Positions 26,612 to 34,803 are shown, counted from the stretch's first letter. The stretch is 64,000 bases of DNA from Bacillota bacterium (GCA_023418475.1 JAEZZO010000052.1:1-64000), one strand, 5' to 3'. Numbers and translations are program-made. The notes: generated from the sequence alone by a model not told the origin.

Positions 26612-26950
26612 ATGACAAGTAATAATAATTCCAAAAACAGCAACAACAATTACCAAACTTCAAATGTAAGAGACACAGCTGGTTCTAACAACTCCAGCAG
26701 AAATGCCAATACAATGGGAAGCAATACAATGGGAACAAGTAAATCAACAGGCAGCAGAAATGCAAATACAAGTAATTACACGTCCGGTACAAGCCGCAAT
26801 GCAACATCAGGAAGCAGATGTGAAGATACTTCCAGAGGTTCCTCCAAGGATTCAAGAACTGCTGGCAGCTCCTTCAAAGATTCTTCCAAAAATGCGAACA
26901 GTAAAAATAATAACTTTAGAGATTTTGACGATTCTGAAAGTGATTATTAA
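26612..26950 (+). CDS. Disordered Ser/Asn-rich protein
   Basis: 112 residues. Expression is supported by AGGAGG five bases before ATG and by a terminator shortly after the stop. The sequence is almost only Ser, Asn, Thr, Gly, Arg and Lys, without hydrophobic segments, and ends in an acidic tail (DFDDSESDY). It has one Cys. Short motifs recur (SRNANT twice, TMGSNTMGT). It has no signal peptide and should be cytosolic or spore-associated. No family recognised. Low-complexity proteins of this type occur among spore and nucleic-acid-associated proteins of Clostridia, which is only a suggestion. Confidence 0.65.
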   Translation: MTSNNNSKNSNNNYQTSNVRDTAGSNNSSRNANTMGSNTMGTSKSTGSRNANTSNYTSGTSRNATSGSRCEDTSRGSSKDSRTAGSSFKDSSKNANSKNNNFRDFDDSESDY

Positions 26951-26985
26951 TAAGAAATATAAAATACGAAATGAATATAAAAAGG

Positions 26986-27014
26986 GTGTCCCGAATATGG
27001 GACATCTTTTTTTT
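26986..27014 (+). terminator. Intrinsic terminator after the Ser/Asn-rich gene
   Basis: TGTCCC (26987-26992) and GGGACA (26999-27004) form a stem with loop GAATAT, then TCTTTTTTTT. Confidence 0.85.
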
Positions 27015-27132
27015 GACCCTATAATCATTATATTTACAAATATATCTTTTTTTTATAAGCAAATCTGACTTATTTTGAATATGATAATTCGGGAGAATAT
27101 TTTCCGGATGAAGGGGCGGTGACAGTAAAGGT

Positions 27133-27438
27133 ATGTCTTTTGATACGATTAAAACGAATGATATTATACAATATATTGGATTGACAAATGTTATCATAAT
27201 TGACCTGAGGGATAAAAAAGATTACGATAAGGGGCATATTCCCACAGCTGTAAATATTCCGTATGAAGAACTTGAGCAAAAGAAATCTTACTTACCATAT
27301 GATAAACTACTGATTTTTTATTGCGATCGTGGAAACATAAGCTTACTTGCTTCGAGAGATTTAATGAAAGATGGGTATAATATTAAGAGTCTTTACGGAG
27401 GCATTCATGCTTATCATGGTAAATTGGAACGCAGATAG
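27133..27438 (+). CDS. Single-domain rhodanese-like protein
   Basis: 101 residues, one rhodanese domain. VIIIDLRDKKDYDKGHIPTA is the usual N-terminal signature, and the active-site loop is YCDRGNISLLAS with the catalytic Cys. Members carry sulfur as a persulfide. No signal peptide; cytosolic. The ribosome site is poor (AAAGG almost next to ATG, GAAGGGGCGG further up). It may be expressed together with the methyltransferase gene 109 bases downstream. Confidence 0.85.
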   Translation: MSFDTIKTNDIIQYIGLTNVIIIDLRDKKDYDKGHIPTAVNIPYEELEQKKSYLPYDKLLIFYCDRGNISLLASRDLMKDGYNIKSLYGGIHAYHGKLERR

Positions 27439-27547
27439 CAGAAATGTAGATTGACTAGCAATCAAAAGAGATTTAAAATAACAAATACAAAGCCATCTTA
27501 CAGGACTTTGGATCAGGAGAAAATCAGGAAAGCACCCGGAGGTTAAA

Positions 27548-28696
27548 ATGAAGCAATTGGAATATATTTCACCATGCCACTTTGGACTTGAGGCCGTATT
27601 AAAGCGAGAGCTTAACGATCTTGGTATTGAAATTACAAAGGTAGAGGATGGAAAGGTAAGCTATACAGGAGATGAAAATACTTGCGCAAGAGCCAACATG
27701 TTTTTGCGGACTACGGAACGGGTACTATTAAAGGTTGCGTCTTTTAAAGCAGAAAGCTTCGATGAATTATTTGAAAAGACAAAGGAGATACCCTGGGAAG
27801 AGTATTTACCAAGGGATGGTAAATTTTGGGTAGCGAAGGCTAATTCAGTTAATAGTAAATTATTTAGCCCCTCCGATATTCAATCCATTATTAAGAAAGC
27901 AATTGTTGAGAGAATGAAGCTGAAATATAAGCTGGACTGGTTTGAAGAGACTGGTAATTCTTATCCGCTTCGAGTAACAATTTTAAAGGATGAGGTTACT
28001 ATTTGCATAGATACTTCAGGAGAATCTCTTCATAAGAGAGGTTATCGGAAGCTTACAAGTAAAGCACCAATTACGGAGACTTTGGCAGCGGCACTTATTA
28101 TGCTGACACCTTGGAATAAAGACCGGATACTGGTGGACCCTTTTTGCGGCAGCGGTACAATACCGATAGAGGCTGCAATGATCGGAGCCAAAATTGCCCC
28201 CGGTACAGGCAGAACCTTTCTGGCTGAGACCTGGGATAATATACTTCCGGAGGGATCCTGGGCACAGGCCAGACAGGAAGCTAGTGATATTGCTATGCGG
28301 GATACACAAATGACAATTCAAGGGTATGATCTTGACGGAGAAATCATTAAGGCAGCCAGACAGAATGCCAGATTTGCCGGAGTTGACCATTTGATTCATT
28401 TTCAGCAGAAGCCGTTGCGAGAATTAAGCAGCAGTAAGTACTATGGATTTATCATCACGAATCCTCCTTATGGGGAACGTCTGGAGGAAAAAGCAGAGTT
28501 GCCGGCATTATACAAAGAAATGGGCAAGGTATTCGGAGCTCTTGATACGTGGTCCTATTTTATAATAACAGGATATGAAGAGGCTCAGAAATATATTGGC
28601 AAACAGGCGGATAAAAACAGGAAGATATACAATGGTATGATGAAAACATATTTCTATCAGTATATGGGACCCAGACCGCCAAAACAGAAAAGCTAA
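27548..28696 (+). CDS. THUMP-domain class I rRNA methyltransferase (RlmL/YpsC type)
   Basis: 382 residues. N-terminal ferredoxin-like and THUMP regions (about 1-160) bind RNA. The SAM-dependent methyltransferase domain has DPFCGSGTIPIEAAM (motif I) and the catalytic NPPYGERL (motif IV). This is the family of bacterial RlmL-N and Bacillus YpsC, predicted to make N2-methylguanosine in 23S rRNA. GGAGG six bases before ATG. Followed by a strong terminator. Confidence 0.9.
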   Translation: MKQLEYISPCHFGLEAVLKRELNDLGIEITKVEDGKVSYTGDENTCARANMFLRTTERVLLKVASFKAESFDELFEKTKEIPWEEYLPRDGKFWVAKANSVNSKLFSPSDIQSIIKKAIVERMKLKYKLDWFEETGNSYPLRVTILKDEVTICIDTSGESLHKRGYRKLTSKAPITETLAAALIMLTPWNKDRILVDPFCGSGTIPIEAAMIGAKIAPGTGRTFLAETWDNILPEGSWAQARQEASDIAMRDTQMTIQGYDLDGEIIKAARQNARFAGVDHLIHFQQKPLRELSSSKYYGFIITNPPYGERLEEKAELPALYKEMGKVFGALDTWSYFIITGYEEAQKYIGKQADKNRKIYNGMMKTYFYQYMGPRPPKQKS

Positions 28697-28708
28697 GAAG
28701 GAATTAAT

Positions 28709-28754
28709 ATACTGCGGAATTAGTATCGGTGATACTTATTCCGCAGTATTTCTT
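28709..28754 (+). terminator. Intrinsic terminator after the methyltransferase gene
   Basis: ATACTGCGGAAT and TTCCGCAGTAT pair, with an inner AGTATC/GATACT pairing, and TTTCTTT follows. Confidence 0.85.
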
Positions 28755-28879
28755 TATAATTTGAGTATAAAATGCCTAAAGATAATTTACCGGATGGACA
28801 TGGGTATATCTATATTCATATCGCACAGAGGATACCTCCTATCATTGCCAGCATACAGTGATAATTGAAATGAAGGGTA

Positions 28880-28945
28880 CGTCAAGATGAATATATAGGC
28901 ATACGTATACATCTATATAACCTGGATCAGGCTTTCACACCCGGA
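28880..28945 (-). repeat. Dispersed element R2, copy E (truncated, inverted)
   Basis: Read on the minus strand, this carries GATCCGGGTGTGAAAGCC, then TGATCCAGGTTATATAGATG and ATATTCATC, matching the left two thirds of copies A and B. The right end (GGCAAATC to GGCTTTT) is missing. It sits in the 348-base gap 28697-29044 between convergent genes; the rest of the gap after the terminator is AT-rich without a gene. Confidence 0.6.
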
Positions 28946-29044
28946 TCTTATTATTAGTATGTATTACAAAAACTAAGCAAAATAAAATACTGGAGTAAGA
29001 CTATCATTTTGCAGGTAATGGAGCTCGGATATTATTAAATTATT

Positions 29045-29965
29045 TTATATATGCTTTGAGATCCATTTATGAATGTCTTCGAATATCTCATCTTTATTAA
29101 GTTCATTTAATATCTCATGCCTGCATTCCGGATAAATGTTACAACTAACATTAATAAATCCCAATTTTTTTAGTACATGAAAGAGTTTATGTACCTCCAC
29201 ACCATAGCTGCCTACCGGATCCTTTTCGCCACTGATTAAATGGATCGGTAAATTCTTTTTTGTCTTCAGGATTAATTTTTTTGTGGTAGCATATTGATTT
29301 AATTTTAAAAGATCATGGTAGAAGGATGCTGTACAGGTGAAGCCGCAATAGGGATCATTGATATATGCACCAACGATGATATTACTCCTGGAAAGCCAAT
29401 CATATGCCGTTCGGGTGGATAAGGATGTATATTTTGTTCCGCCGAAGCACAGATGATTTAAATAAGGAGATATATGTTTTGGGCCTTTTAACAGGGAAGT
29501 GATTGAGGAAAGCAGCAATCCGGATCGTATCAGCGGTGCGGGAGGAAAATTGGTACCAGATAATATAACACCGTTATAATGATCGTAGATCTGTATTATG
29601 TTTCTGGCAAGTATGGAACCCATACTGTGACCAAATAGAAATAGTTTATTACAACGGTTATTCTTACTTATATAATTACTGACGGTAATCGCATCCTGAA
29701 TAGGAAGCAGATAGCCGTGCTTCGCAGCAAAGAAACCCAAATCACTCATTTTCATATCGGTTCCATGACCACGATGATCGTAGCAGTATACATCGTAGTC
29801 GTGATTAACGAGATATTCTGCAAATGCAGTATACCGCTTCTGATGTTCTGCCATTCCATGCAATATCAATATGCTTGCTTTTGGCTTTCTTGAGCAGCTA
29901 TAATGTGCAAGCTTTGTAATATAACCATCCTTTTGCCTGATCTGTATGCAATTAACTTCACCCAT
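29045..29965 (-). CDS. Alpha/beta hydrolase (lysophospholipase / monoacylglycerol-lipase-like)
   Basis: 306 residues. Alpha/beta hydrolase of the Hydrolase_4 (serine aminopeptidase S33) type: LILHGMAEHQKRYTAFAEYL with the oxyanion HG, YDHRGHG, nucleophile elbow GHSMGS, the acid in SGEKDPVG, and the catalytic His in CRHEILNE. No signal peptide; cytosolic. Ribosome site GGAGAT before ATG. It stands alone. Substrate is probably a lipid ester; this is from family knowledge. Confidence 0.88.
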   Translation of the reverse strand: MGEVNCIQIRQKDGYITKLAHYSCSRKPKASILILHGMAEHQKRYTAFAEYLVNHDYDVYCYDHRGHGTDMKMSDLGFFAAKHGYLLPIQDAITVSNYISKNNRCNKLFLFGHSMGSILARNIIQIYDHYNGVILSGTNFPPAPLIRSGLLLSSITSLLKGPKHISPYLNHLCFGGTKYTSLSTRTAYDWLSRSNIIVGAYINDPYCGFTCTASFYHDLLKLNQYATTKKLILKTKKNLPIHLISGEKDPVGSYGVEVHKLFHVLKKLGFINVSCNIYPECRHEILNELNKDEIFEDIHKWISKHI

Positions 29966-29999
29966 ATCTATATCTCCTCATATAGTTACTGTATGTTAG

Positions 30000-30203
30000 G
30001 ATTCGATTGTCAAAAGCCTGATCCAGGTTATGTAAATGAATATGAAGCATATATTATTCATCTGCCAAATCATTTTAAGGCTTTTATTATATAAACACGC
30101 CGAGCGGAGCGAGTGTGCATCCGCCGGAGGCTGTCTAATTCTCACGCGGGTTTATAGTAACCTAGGTGCTGAAAAATCAGCGTGAGAATTTGATACTCGA
30201 ATC
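30000..30203. repeat. R2 element copy B, composite, with flanking 7-bp direct repeats
   Basis: The element starts with GATTCGATTGTCAAAAGCC and ends with TTTGATACTCGAATC. It is flanked by a perfect direct repeat ATGTTAG (29993-29999 and 30204-30210). The left 90 bases match copy A. The right part is different: it holds a CG-rich stretch near 30097-30135 and a perfect 11-bp hairpin arm pair, AATTCTCACGC (30137-30147) with GCGTGAGAATT (30180-30190). It seems to be an R2 element with an internal replacement or insertion. No reading frame inside. Confidence 0.7.
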
Positions 30204-30451
30204 ATGTTAGGAAATTGCGAAACGATAGAGTTGCCATAAGCAGCACAGAGAAATCACATTTCACCGTGAAACGATTACAGTAGTGCATCTATTTCAGATT
30301 ATGCACTTTCTGTGCGATATTGTGTCAAGCAATTACCTGTCATTGTACATAGTTACAATAATTATTATATAGATATCTTTGTGGAAATGCAATAATTAAC
30401 AAAAAAGTAAGACAAAAATCTACATATAAGTACAAGGAACTTAAATTATTA

Positions 30452-30480
30452 TTGAGTATACACCAAACTTATTATATAAT
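30452..30480 (+). promoter_or_regulatory. Probable sigma-A promoter of the amidase pseudogene
   Basis: TTGAGT (30452-30457), 17-bp spacer, TATAAT (30475-30480). The predicted start near 30487 gives a leader of about 160 bases. The rest of the gap 30211-30648 shows no gene. Confidence 0.65.
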
Positions 30481-30648
30481 CTATCTATGATTTAGACGCG
30501 GCCTGTGCATAATAATAAAACTTACATTATTAGCTTAAGGTTGCATTCAAATACGGAGGGAATTGTTACTATTGAAATTGATTCAGAATGACATCTTATT
30601 GAGAGAAACATTAAGATTTTGAATTCTAAGGAGCAAGGGGGCTGCCGA

Positions 30649-31936
30649 ATGGACCAACTATTGCTGAAAAAAGCTGTATTACAGAGTCTAATTCTGATCT
30701 GGCAGTGATCTTGTCCTCCTATTCTCTAAAGCAGTACCATATGGTTACGCAAGCAGCAGTGAAGAGTGCTAAAAACAATACCGTAAAAAATAATACGGTA
30801 AATAAAATTGCCGGGAAAGATATCGATTTGTCAAATAAATATTTCATGGTATTAAACGATGAAATTACAAGCAATATAGATGAGAAGGCAAATGATTTGC
30901 GGAAACTATTAACTGGTATAGATCAGAAACTACTGCAGAAAATGGGAGATAATTATTTTCTGATCAGGAAACCGAAGAGTGGCTGCAGCAAGCTTGTTCT
31001 CAAGGATCTATACATAGAGAAGAGGATAGAGCTAATCATTACGGGATTAACGAGGGATGGGCTTTCCGGCGATATGTTTTATAGGATCAAAGGAAAAGAA
31101 ATGTTCTCAGGTACTCCCCAATTTACAGAAGTTCAAAGCGAGAAAATAGAGGATAAGGAAGGAAGCACGAAGGAATTAATTAAAAAGGATTATGGAGATG
31201 ACTTTTGTCATGGAATAACGTTTACCTTAAGTCAGGACTTCACATCCGGTCTGTATACAGAGAATATCCTTCTTGAATTGGACAAGGAATATGCTTATAA
31301 GGTGTATGAGGATGAAAATAATTATTACATAGAGCTTAGAAAACCTTCGGAAGTATATGATAAAATTGTAGTTATTGCCGCAGGACATGGAGGAAAGGAT
31401 TCCGGGGCTCTTTCGAACAATAAAAAAAATTATGAGAAAAATATCAATCTTGCAATCCTATTAAACTTGAAAAAACTTCTTGATAAAGAAGATATGAAGG
31501 TTTATTATACCCGTACAGAGGATGAAACAGTGTACTTAAGACCACGGGTAGAATTGGCAGATGAGGTGGATTGTGATTATTTTATCAGTATACACTGTAA
31601 TGCAAATTCTGCGGTTTATGCCAATGGGACGGAGATACTTTACTATAATAATGAATTTAAAGGCGTAAGATCATATGATCTGGCAAATTTATTTTCACGG
31701 GAAATCGGAAAGGCAGCCGTTTTAAAAACAGGGGTGTGGTAGAAAAACACAAGGATGATCTCTATATTATGGACAAAGTAAATGTTCCGGCGATATTGAT
31801 AGAAGCAGGTTATCTGACAAATATGAATGATATGAACTATCTTAGTATATCTGAAAACAGAAGAGCGATTGCACAAGGTATCTTTGAAGCTATTCTAAAA
31901 GCTTATGAGGAATATCCCGTGAAAAATGATCTTTAG
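30649..31936 (+). pseudogene. N-acetylmuramoyl-L-alanine amidase (Amidase_3), two frameshifts
   Basis: The start with a good ribosome site (AAGGAG and AAGGGGG) is ATG 30649. That frame stops at 30706 after 19 residues (KKAVLQSLILIW, a signal-anchor-like start), and the body continues in another frame from about 30705. The body has the zinc amidase motifs AAGHGGKDSGA, a Glu in NYEKNIN and SIHCNA. It stops at TAG 31739, just after AAVLKTGVW. The missing C-terminus, including the catalytic Glu in ILIEAGYLTN, continues in the -1 frame to 31936. Joining the frames at TTTTAAAAAC restores LKNRGVVEKH, the expected family sequence. Two separate shifts point to a decaying gene or assembly errors. The intact enzyme would cut peptidoglycan outside the cell. 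Confidence 0.8.
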
Positions 31937-32018
31937 CCTCAATCATATTGTACATATCTATTCGCTGCATACACTTGAACATGCAAAAAAGGTGTTCAGA
32001 AATGGAGAATAATGTGGG

Positions 32019-32045
32019 CTGCACAAATCGCTAGACTTTGGAAAG
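32019..32045 (+). repeat. 27-bp segment duplicated at 33265-33291
   Basis: The segment ending CTAGACTTTGGAAAG recurs at 33265-33291 with two differences over 27 bases. Here its end supplies the ribosome site of rdgB. The second copy lies ahead of the tRNA operon and precedes no recognisable gene, so it looks like the relic of a local duplication. Confidence 0.65.
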
Positions 32046-32055
32046 GATTATTAAA

Positions 32056-32649
32056 ATGAAGAAAGTTATTTTCGCAACTTCAAATGAAGGTAAAATGAAG
32101 GAGATCAGAGAAATTTTAAAGGAACTTGATATAGAGCTGTTATCGTTAAAAGACGCCGGCTTAAATCCTGATATCGATGAGAATGGTAAAACCTTTGAAG
32201 AAAATGCTGTGATAAAAGCAAAAACTGTTATGGAGCTTACCGGTGAAATCGTTTTGGCAGATGATTCCGGTTTGGAAGTAGATTATATGAATAAGGCACC
32301 TGGAGTCTATTCTGCCAGATTTATGGGTGAAAATACATCGTATACAATAAAAAACCAATATATTATTGATCAGTTAAAAGAAGCTTCCGAAGAAGAACGT
32401 AGTGCCAGATTTGTTTGTGTTATTGCATGTGCTCTTCCGTCAGGAGAGGTTATAACACGCAGAGCAACCATAGAAGGAATAATTGCCGGAGAGATTTGCG
32501 GTGCAAATGGTTTTGGTTATGATCCGATTTTTTATGTTCCCGAATATCATTGCACTACCGCTGAGATGGCGCCAGATCTAAAGAATGAGATAAGCCACAG
32601 GGGAAAAGCATTAAGAGCAATGAAGGATGAAATGATAAAACATATATAG
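32056..32649 (+). CDS. rdgB: XTP/dITP diphosphatase (RdgB/HAM1)
   Basis: 197 residues from ATG 32056, which has GAAAGGA eight bases upstream; an in-frame TTG at 32038 is less likely. Family signature FATSNEGKMKEIREIL at the start, ADDSGLEVDYM in the middle, and GFGYDPIF plus SHRGKALRAM near the end. It hydrolyses non-canonical purine triphosphates (ITP, XTP, dITP) to monophosphates and so keeps them out of DNA and RNA. Followed after 17 bases by a YfcE-type phosphoesterase, a common clostridial pair. Confidence 0.95.
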   Translation: MKKVIFATSNEGKMKEIREILKELDIELLSLKDAGLNPDIDENGKTFEENAVIKAKTVMELTGEIVLADDSGLEVDYMNKAPGVYSARFMGENTSYTIKNQYIIDQLKEASEEERSARFVCVIACALPSGEVITRRATIEGIIAGEICGANGFGYDPIFYVPEYHCTTAEMAPDLKNEISHRGKALRAMKDEMIKHI

Positions 32650-32666
32650 GGGTTGGGAGAACAGGA

Positions 32667-33164
32667 ATGAAAATCTTAATAATAAGTGATACCCATGGAC
32701 GAAATAATTATGTTTATAATACAATAAAAAGAGTAAGTCCTATAGATCTTATCATTCATCTGGGCGATTATGACAGGGGAGAAGAGTATATCAAAGATAT
32801 TTCTCCCTGTCCTGCCTTGATGGTATGCGGAAATAATGATTTTTATGATGGTTTACCCAAAGAAGTTGTAACGAGTATTGGTAAGTATATCGTTATGCTG
32901 ACACATGGACATCGTTATGGAGTAAATTACAGCACAGCTGACCTATTGGATGCTGCAAAACAAAACGGGGCTGATATTGTAATGTATGGACATACACATG
33001 TACCTATAATAAAGCGAAATGATGGCATCTGGATTATTAATCCCGGAAGCCTTGGTCTACCCAGACAAAGCGGCAGAGAATCTACTTTTATGATTATGGA
33101 AATTGATGAAATGAATGAAGTACACTTTAGCCTGAATTATTATAAAGAAGAGGAAGAAGAATAA
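32667..33164 (+). CDS. YfcE/MJ0936-type metallophosphoesterase
   Basis: 165 residues. Calcineurin-like metal motifs are complete: SDTHG, HLGDYD, CGNND, LTHGH and GHTHVP. Single-domain members of this family hydrolyse phosphodiesters in vitro with manganese; the natural substrate is unknown. It is co-transcribed with rdgB and ends in an acidic tail (EEEEE). Confidence 0.9.
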   Translation: MKILIISDTHGRNNYVYNTIKRVSPIDLIIHLGDYDRGEEYIKDISPCPALMVCGNNDFYDGLPKEVVTSIGKYIVMLTHGHRYGVNYSTADLLDAAKQNGADIVMYGHTHVPIIKRNDGIWIINPGSLGLPRQSGRESTFMIMEIDEMNEVHFSLNYYKEEEEE

Positions 33165-33425
33165 ATATCCTGGGAACCGGAATAAGTGATTGGCAGTCAG
33201 TTACTATGAAATACTTCTTAGGGGGAGTGTGAAGAAAAAGCATCTTCCTACGGCAATTTGTGCACTGCACAAGTCACTAGACTTTGGAAAGAGCATGGTT
33301 ATTAATATGCCCAATTTCCGGTGTGTTTCTTAGTTTTTATCCCTTGGTGAGAGAGCAACAGTTATTGTGTAAAAATGGTAAATCGTGTGAATTGAATAAA
33401 AAAATAAAAAAGTTTAAAAAAGTCG

Positions 33426-33454
33426 TTGACAATAGTCCATTAATATTATATAAT
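33426..33454 (+). promoter_or_regulatory. Sigma-A promoter of the tRNA operon
   Basis: TTGACA (33426-33431), exactly 17 bp, TATAAT (33449-33454): a full consensus promoter 123 bases before tRNA-Pro. The gap 33165-33576 otherwise holds the second copy of the 27-bp duplication and no gene. Confidence 0.9.
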
Positions 33455-33576
33455 CATTCTTGCGTCACAGATGAAACGAGTGTAAACCTTGAAAATACTA
33501 GGTGTAAGGTGGATTTTTAGAGCTTGCAGAAAGTTTGAAAAAGCAAAATGGTTTGCCTTGTCATGGTTAATGTTTT

Positions 33577-33651
33577 CGGGGTATAGCGCAGCTTGGCTAG
33601 CGCGCTTGATTTGGGATCAAGAGGTCGCAGGTTCGAATCCTGTTACCCCGA
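33577..33651 (+). tRNA. tRNA-Pro (anticodon TGG)
   Basis: Acceptor arms CGGGGTA/TACCCCG, anticodon stem CTTGA/TCAAG around TTTGGGA, T arm GGTTCGAATCC. First gene of a seven-tRNA operon. CCA is not encoded. Confidence 0.95.
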
Positions 33652-33709
33652 TTAGATAATCTTTTAGATAATAGATTATTCTAATTTATAAGTTAATAGT
33701 AATTCATGT

Positions 33710-33780
33710 GCGGGTGTAGTTCAATGGTAGAACACTAGCCTTCCAAGCTAGATACGTGGGTTCGATTCCCATCACCCGCT
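33710..33780 (+). tRNA. tRNA-Gly (anticodon TCC)
   Basis: Acceptor arms GCGGGTG/CACCCGC, anticodon loop CTTCCAA, T arm GGTTCGATTCC, discriminator T. Second gene of the tRNA operon. Confidence 0.95.
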
Positions 33781-33823
33781 TGATATTTGGTTTTATATTA
33801 TCAAGACCATATCACACCATAAT

Positions 33824-33897
33824 GTGCTAGTAGCTCAGTCGGATAGAGCAATGGCCTTCTAAGCCATGTGTCGGGGGTTCGAATCCCTTCTGGCACA
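33824..33897 (+). tRNA. tRNA-Arg (anticodon TCT)
   Basis: Acceptor arms GTGCTAG/CTGGCAC with one wobble, TA at 8-9, anticodon stem ATGGC/GCCAT around CTTCTAA. Decodes AGA. Third gene of the tRNA operon. Confidence 0.94.
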
Positions 33898-33930
33898 TTT
33901 TTCATCTAGAGACATAGATGAATGTATTAT

Positions 33931-34005
33931 GGTGGGTATAGCGCAGTTGGTTAGCGCGCCAGATTGTGGCTCTGGAGACCTAGGGTTCGAATCCCTATAC
34001 CCACC
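33931..34005 (+). tRNA. tRNA-His (anticodon GTG)
   Basis: Acceptor arms GTGGGTA/TACCCAC, anticodon loop TTGTGGC. An extra 5' G (33931) faces the discriminator C (34005), the G-1:C73 pair typical of tRNA-His. Fourth gene of the tRNA operon. Confidence 0.95.
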
Positions 34006-34132
34006 CTATATTGATCAAATAGAAAAGTCTGAAAGGACTTTTCGTTTTCAATAGGGGATCAATTAGGCCGAAGAACTTTTCGGAGCATAAGAGAATTAAA
34101 TAAATGATGGCATCGCCATCATTTAAATATAT

Positions 34133-34205
34133 TGGGCTATCGCCAAGCGGTAAGGCACAGGACTTTGACTCCTGCATTACGGTGGTTCAAATCCACCTAG
34201 CCCAG
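34133..34205 (+). tRNA. tRNA-Gln (anticodon TTG)
   Basis: Acceptor arms TGGGCTA/TAGCCCA, anticodon stem CAGGA/TCCTG around CTTTGAC. The U1-A72 acceptor end is the usual tRNA-Gln identity feature. The 3' acceptor strand is also the left arm of the hairpin that follows. Confidence 0.94.
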
Positions 34206-34285
34206 TTGTCGTAGAACGCCTTCGACAAAAGAAATTGATATCTCGACAACTGGGCTTACCCAGATTGTCGTAGAACGCCTTCGAC
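34199..34285 (+). repeat. Hairpin taking in the tRNA-Gln 3' end, with a 21-bp direct repeat
   Basis: AGCCCAGTTGTCG (34199-34211) pairs perfectly over 13 bp with CGACAACTGGGCT (34244-34256); its first seven bases are the tRNA acceptor end and discriminator. A 21-base segment from TTGTCGTAGAACG to CTTCGAC occurs identically at 34206-34226 and 34265-34285, and each copy is itself able to fold on GTCG/CGAC. A further CCCAG and ACTGGG pairing frames the second copy up to 34316. It is not followed by a T run. It looks like a partial tandem duplication of the tRNA 3' flank. Confidence 0.7.
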
Positions 34286-34337
34286 TTTATAGACGAAGCC
34301 ACAAAAAATCAACTGGGTTACCAGAGGTTTATTATAT

Positions 34338-34410
34338 GGGATATTAGCTCAGTCGGTAGAGCACATGACTTTTAATCATGGTGTCCCGGGTTCGAATCCC
34401 GGATGTCTCA
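34338..34410 (+). tRNA. tRNA-Lys (anticodon TTT)
   Basis: Acceptor arms GGGATAT/ATGTCTC with two G-T wobbles, TA at 8-9, anticodon stem CATGA/TCATG around CTTTTAA, T arm GGTTCGAATCC. Sixth gene of the tRNA operon. Confidence 0.93.
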
Positions 34411-34456
34411 TTATTGTTTATAAGTAATTTTATAATACAAGAATTTATAACCACAT

Positions 34457-34536
34457 GCGGATGTGGCGGAACTGGCAGACGCGCTAGACTTAGGATCTAG
34501 TGGGAGACCGTGCAGGTTCAATTCCTGTCATCCGCA
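34457..34536 (+). tRNA. tRNA-Leu (anticodon TAG)
   Basis: Acceptor arms GCGGATG/CATCCGC, anticodon stem CTAGA/TCTAG around CTTAGGA, and a variable arm that is short for a leucine tRNA (TGGGAGACCGTG). Decodes CUA. Last gene of the tRNA operon. Confidence 0.93.
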
Positions 34537-34552
34537 GTTAATAGGTCTAAAA

Positions 34553-34616
34553 GATACCATGCGACTTATATCGCATGGTATCACTATTTGAGGGGGTAAC
34601 CCCTCATTTTTTATTT
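34553..34616 (+). terminator. Tandem terminators of the tRNA operon
   Basis: A 12-bp perfect hairpin (GATACCATGCGA, 34553-34564, with 34571-34582) is followed by a second hairpin, GAGGGG (34590-34595) with CCCCTC (34600-34605), and ATTTTTTATTT. The second is a classical intrinsic terminator and runs straight into the R1 repeat. Confidence 0.85.
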
Positions 34617-34680
34617 CCTAGGAAAGTTCGTCCAATGGAATAAAACCCTCCGGGGGATGCGCAGCACACTTTTGTTCTGA
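34607..34680. repeat. Dispersed repeat R1, copy 2 (shortened)
   Basis: Degenerate head hairpin with the conserved loop GGAAAGTTCGTCC, then CCTCCGGGGGATGCGCAG joined directly to CACACTTTTGTTCTGA. The middle part present in the copies at 38444 and 55395 is missing, so this is an internal deletion. It lies in the 307-base gap 34537-34843, which has no gene. Confidence 0.7.
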
Positions 34681-34684
34681 TTGA

Positions 34685-34760
34685 TTAGCACAAGCTTCTT
34701 TTTATAAACATCCCTGGATTATTTAAAAATCCGATAAAATGACTTGTGCTAAATTTTTTT
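34685..34760 (+). terminator. Possible long-loop terminator
   Basis: TTAGCACAAG (34685-34694) pairs perfectly with CTTGTGCTAA (34743-34752), followed by ATTTTTTT. The 48-base loop is long for an intrinsic terminator, so the function is uncertain. Confidence 0.45.
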
Positions 34761-34803
34761 CTGTCAGCCTGCATTCATTCCATAATCTGTAGTTCCTCCA
34801 AGA

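Noticed and set aside
26703..27068. Alternative frame overlapping the Ser/Asn-rich gene
   Set aside because: It lacks a ribosome site and runs through the terminator at 26986-27014. The frame from 26612 has AGGAGG and ends before the terminator.
30097..30135. CG-rich stretch in R2 copy B as a further R1 copy
   Set aside because: It shares only GTGTGC and a GGAGG-like block with R1 and lacks the GTTCG head hairpin, so the match is too weak to assign.
31715..31745. Programmed -1 frameshift as the main explanation for the split amidase
   Set aside because: The slippery heptamer is good, but the gene has a second shift near 30700 without a slippery site, and the downstream stem is weak. Kept only as a testable alternative.
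33284..33520. Open frame of 78 codons before the tRNA operon
   Set aside because: It begins inside the duplicated 27-bp segment, has no family resemblance, and runs through the consensus tRNA promoter TTGACA/TATAAT. It is more likely chance.
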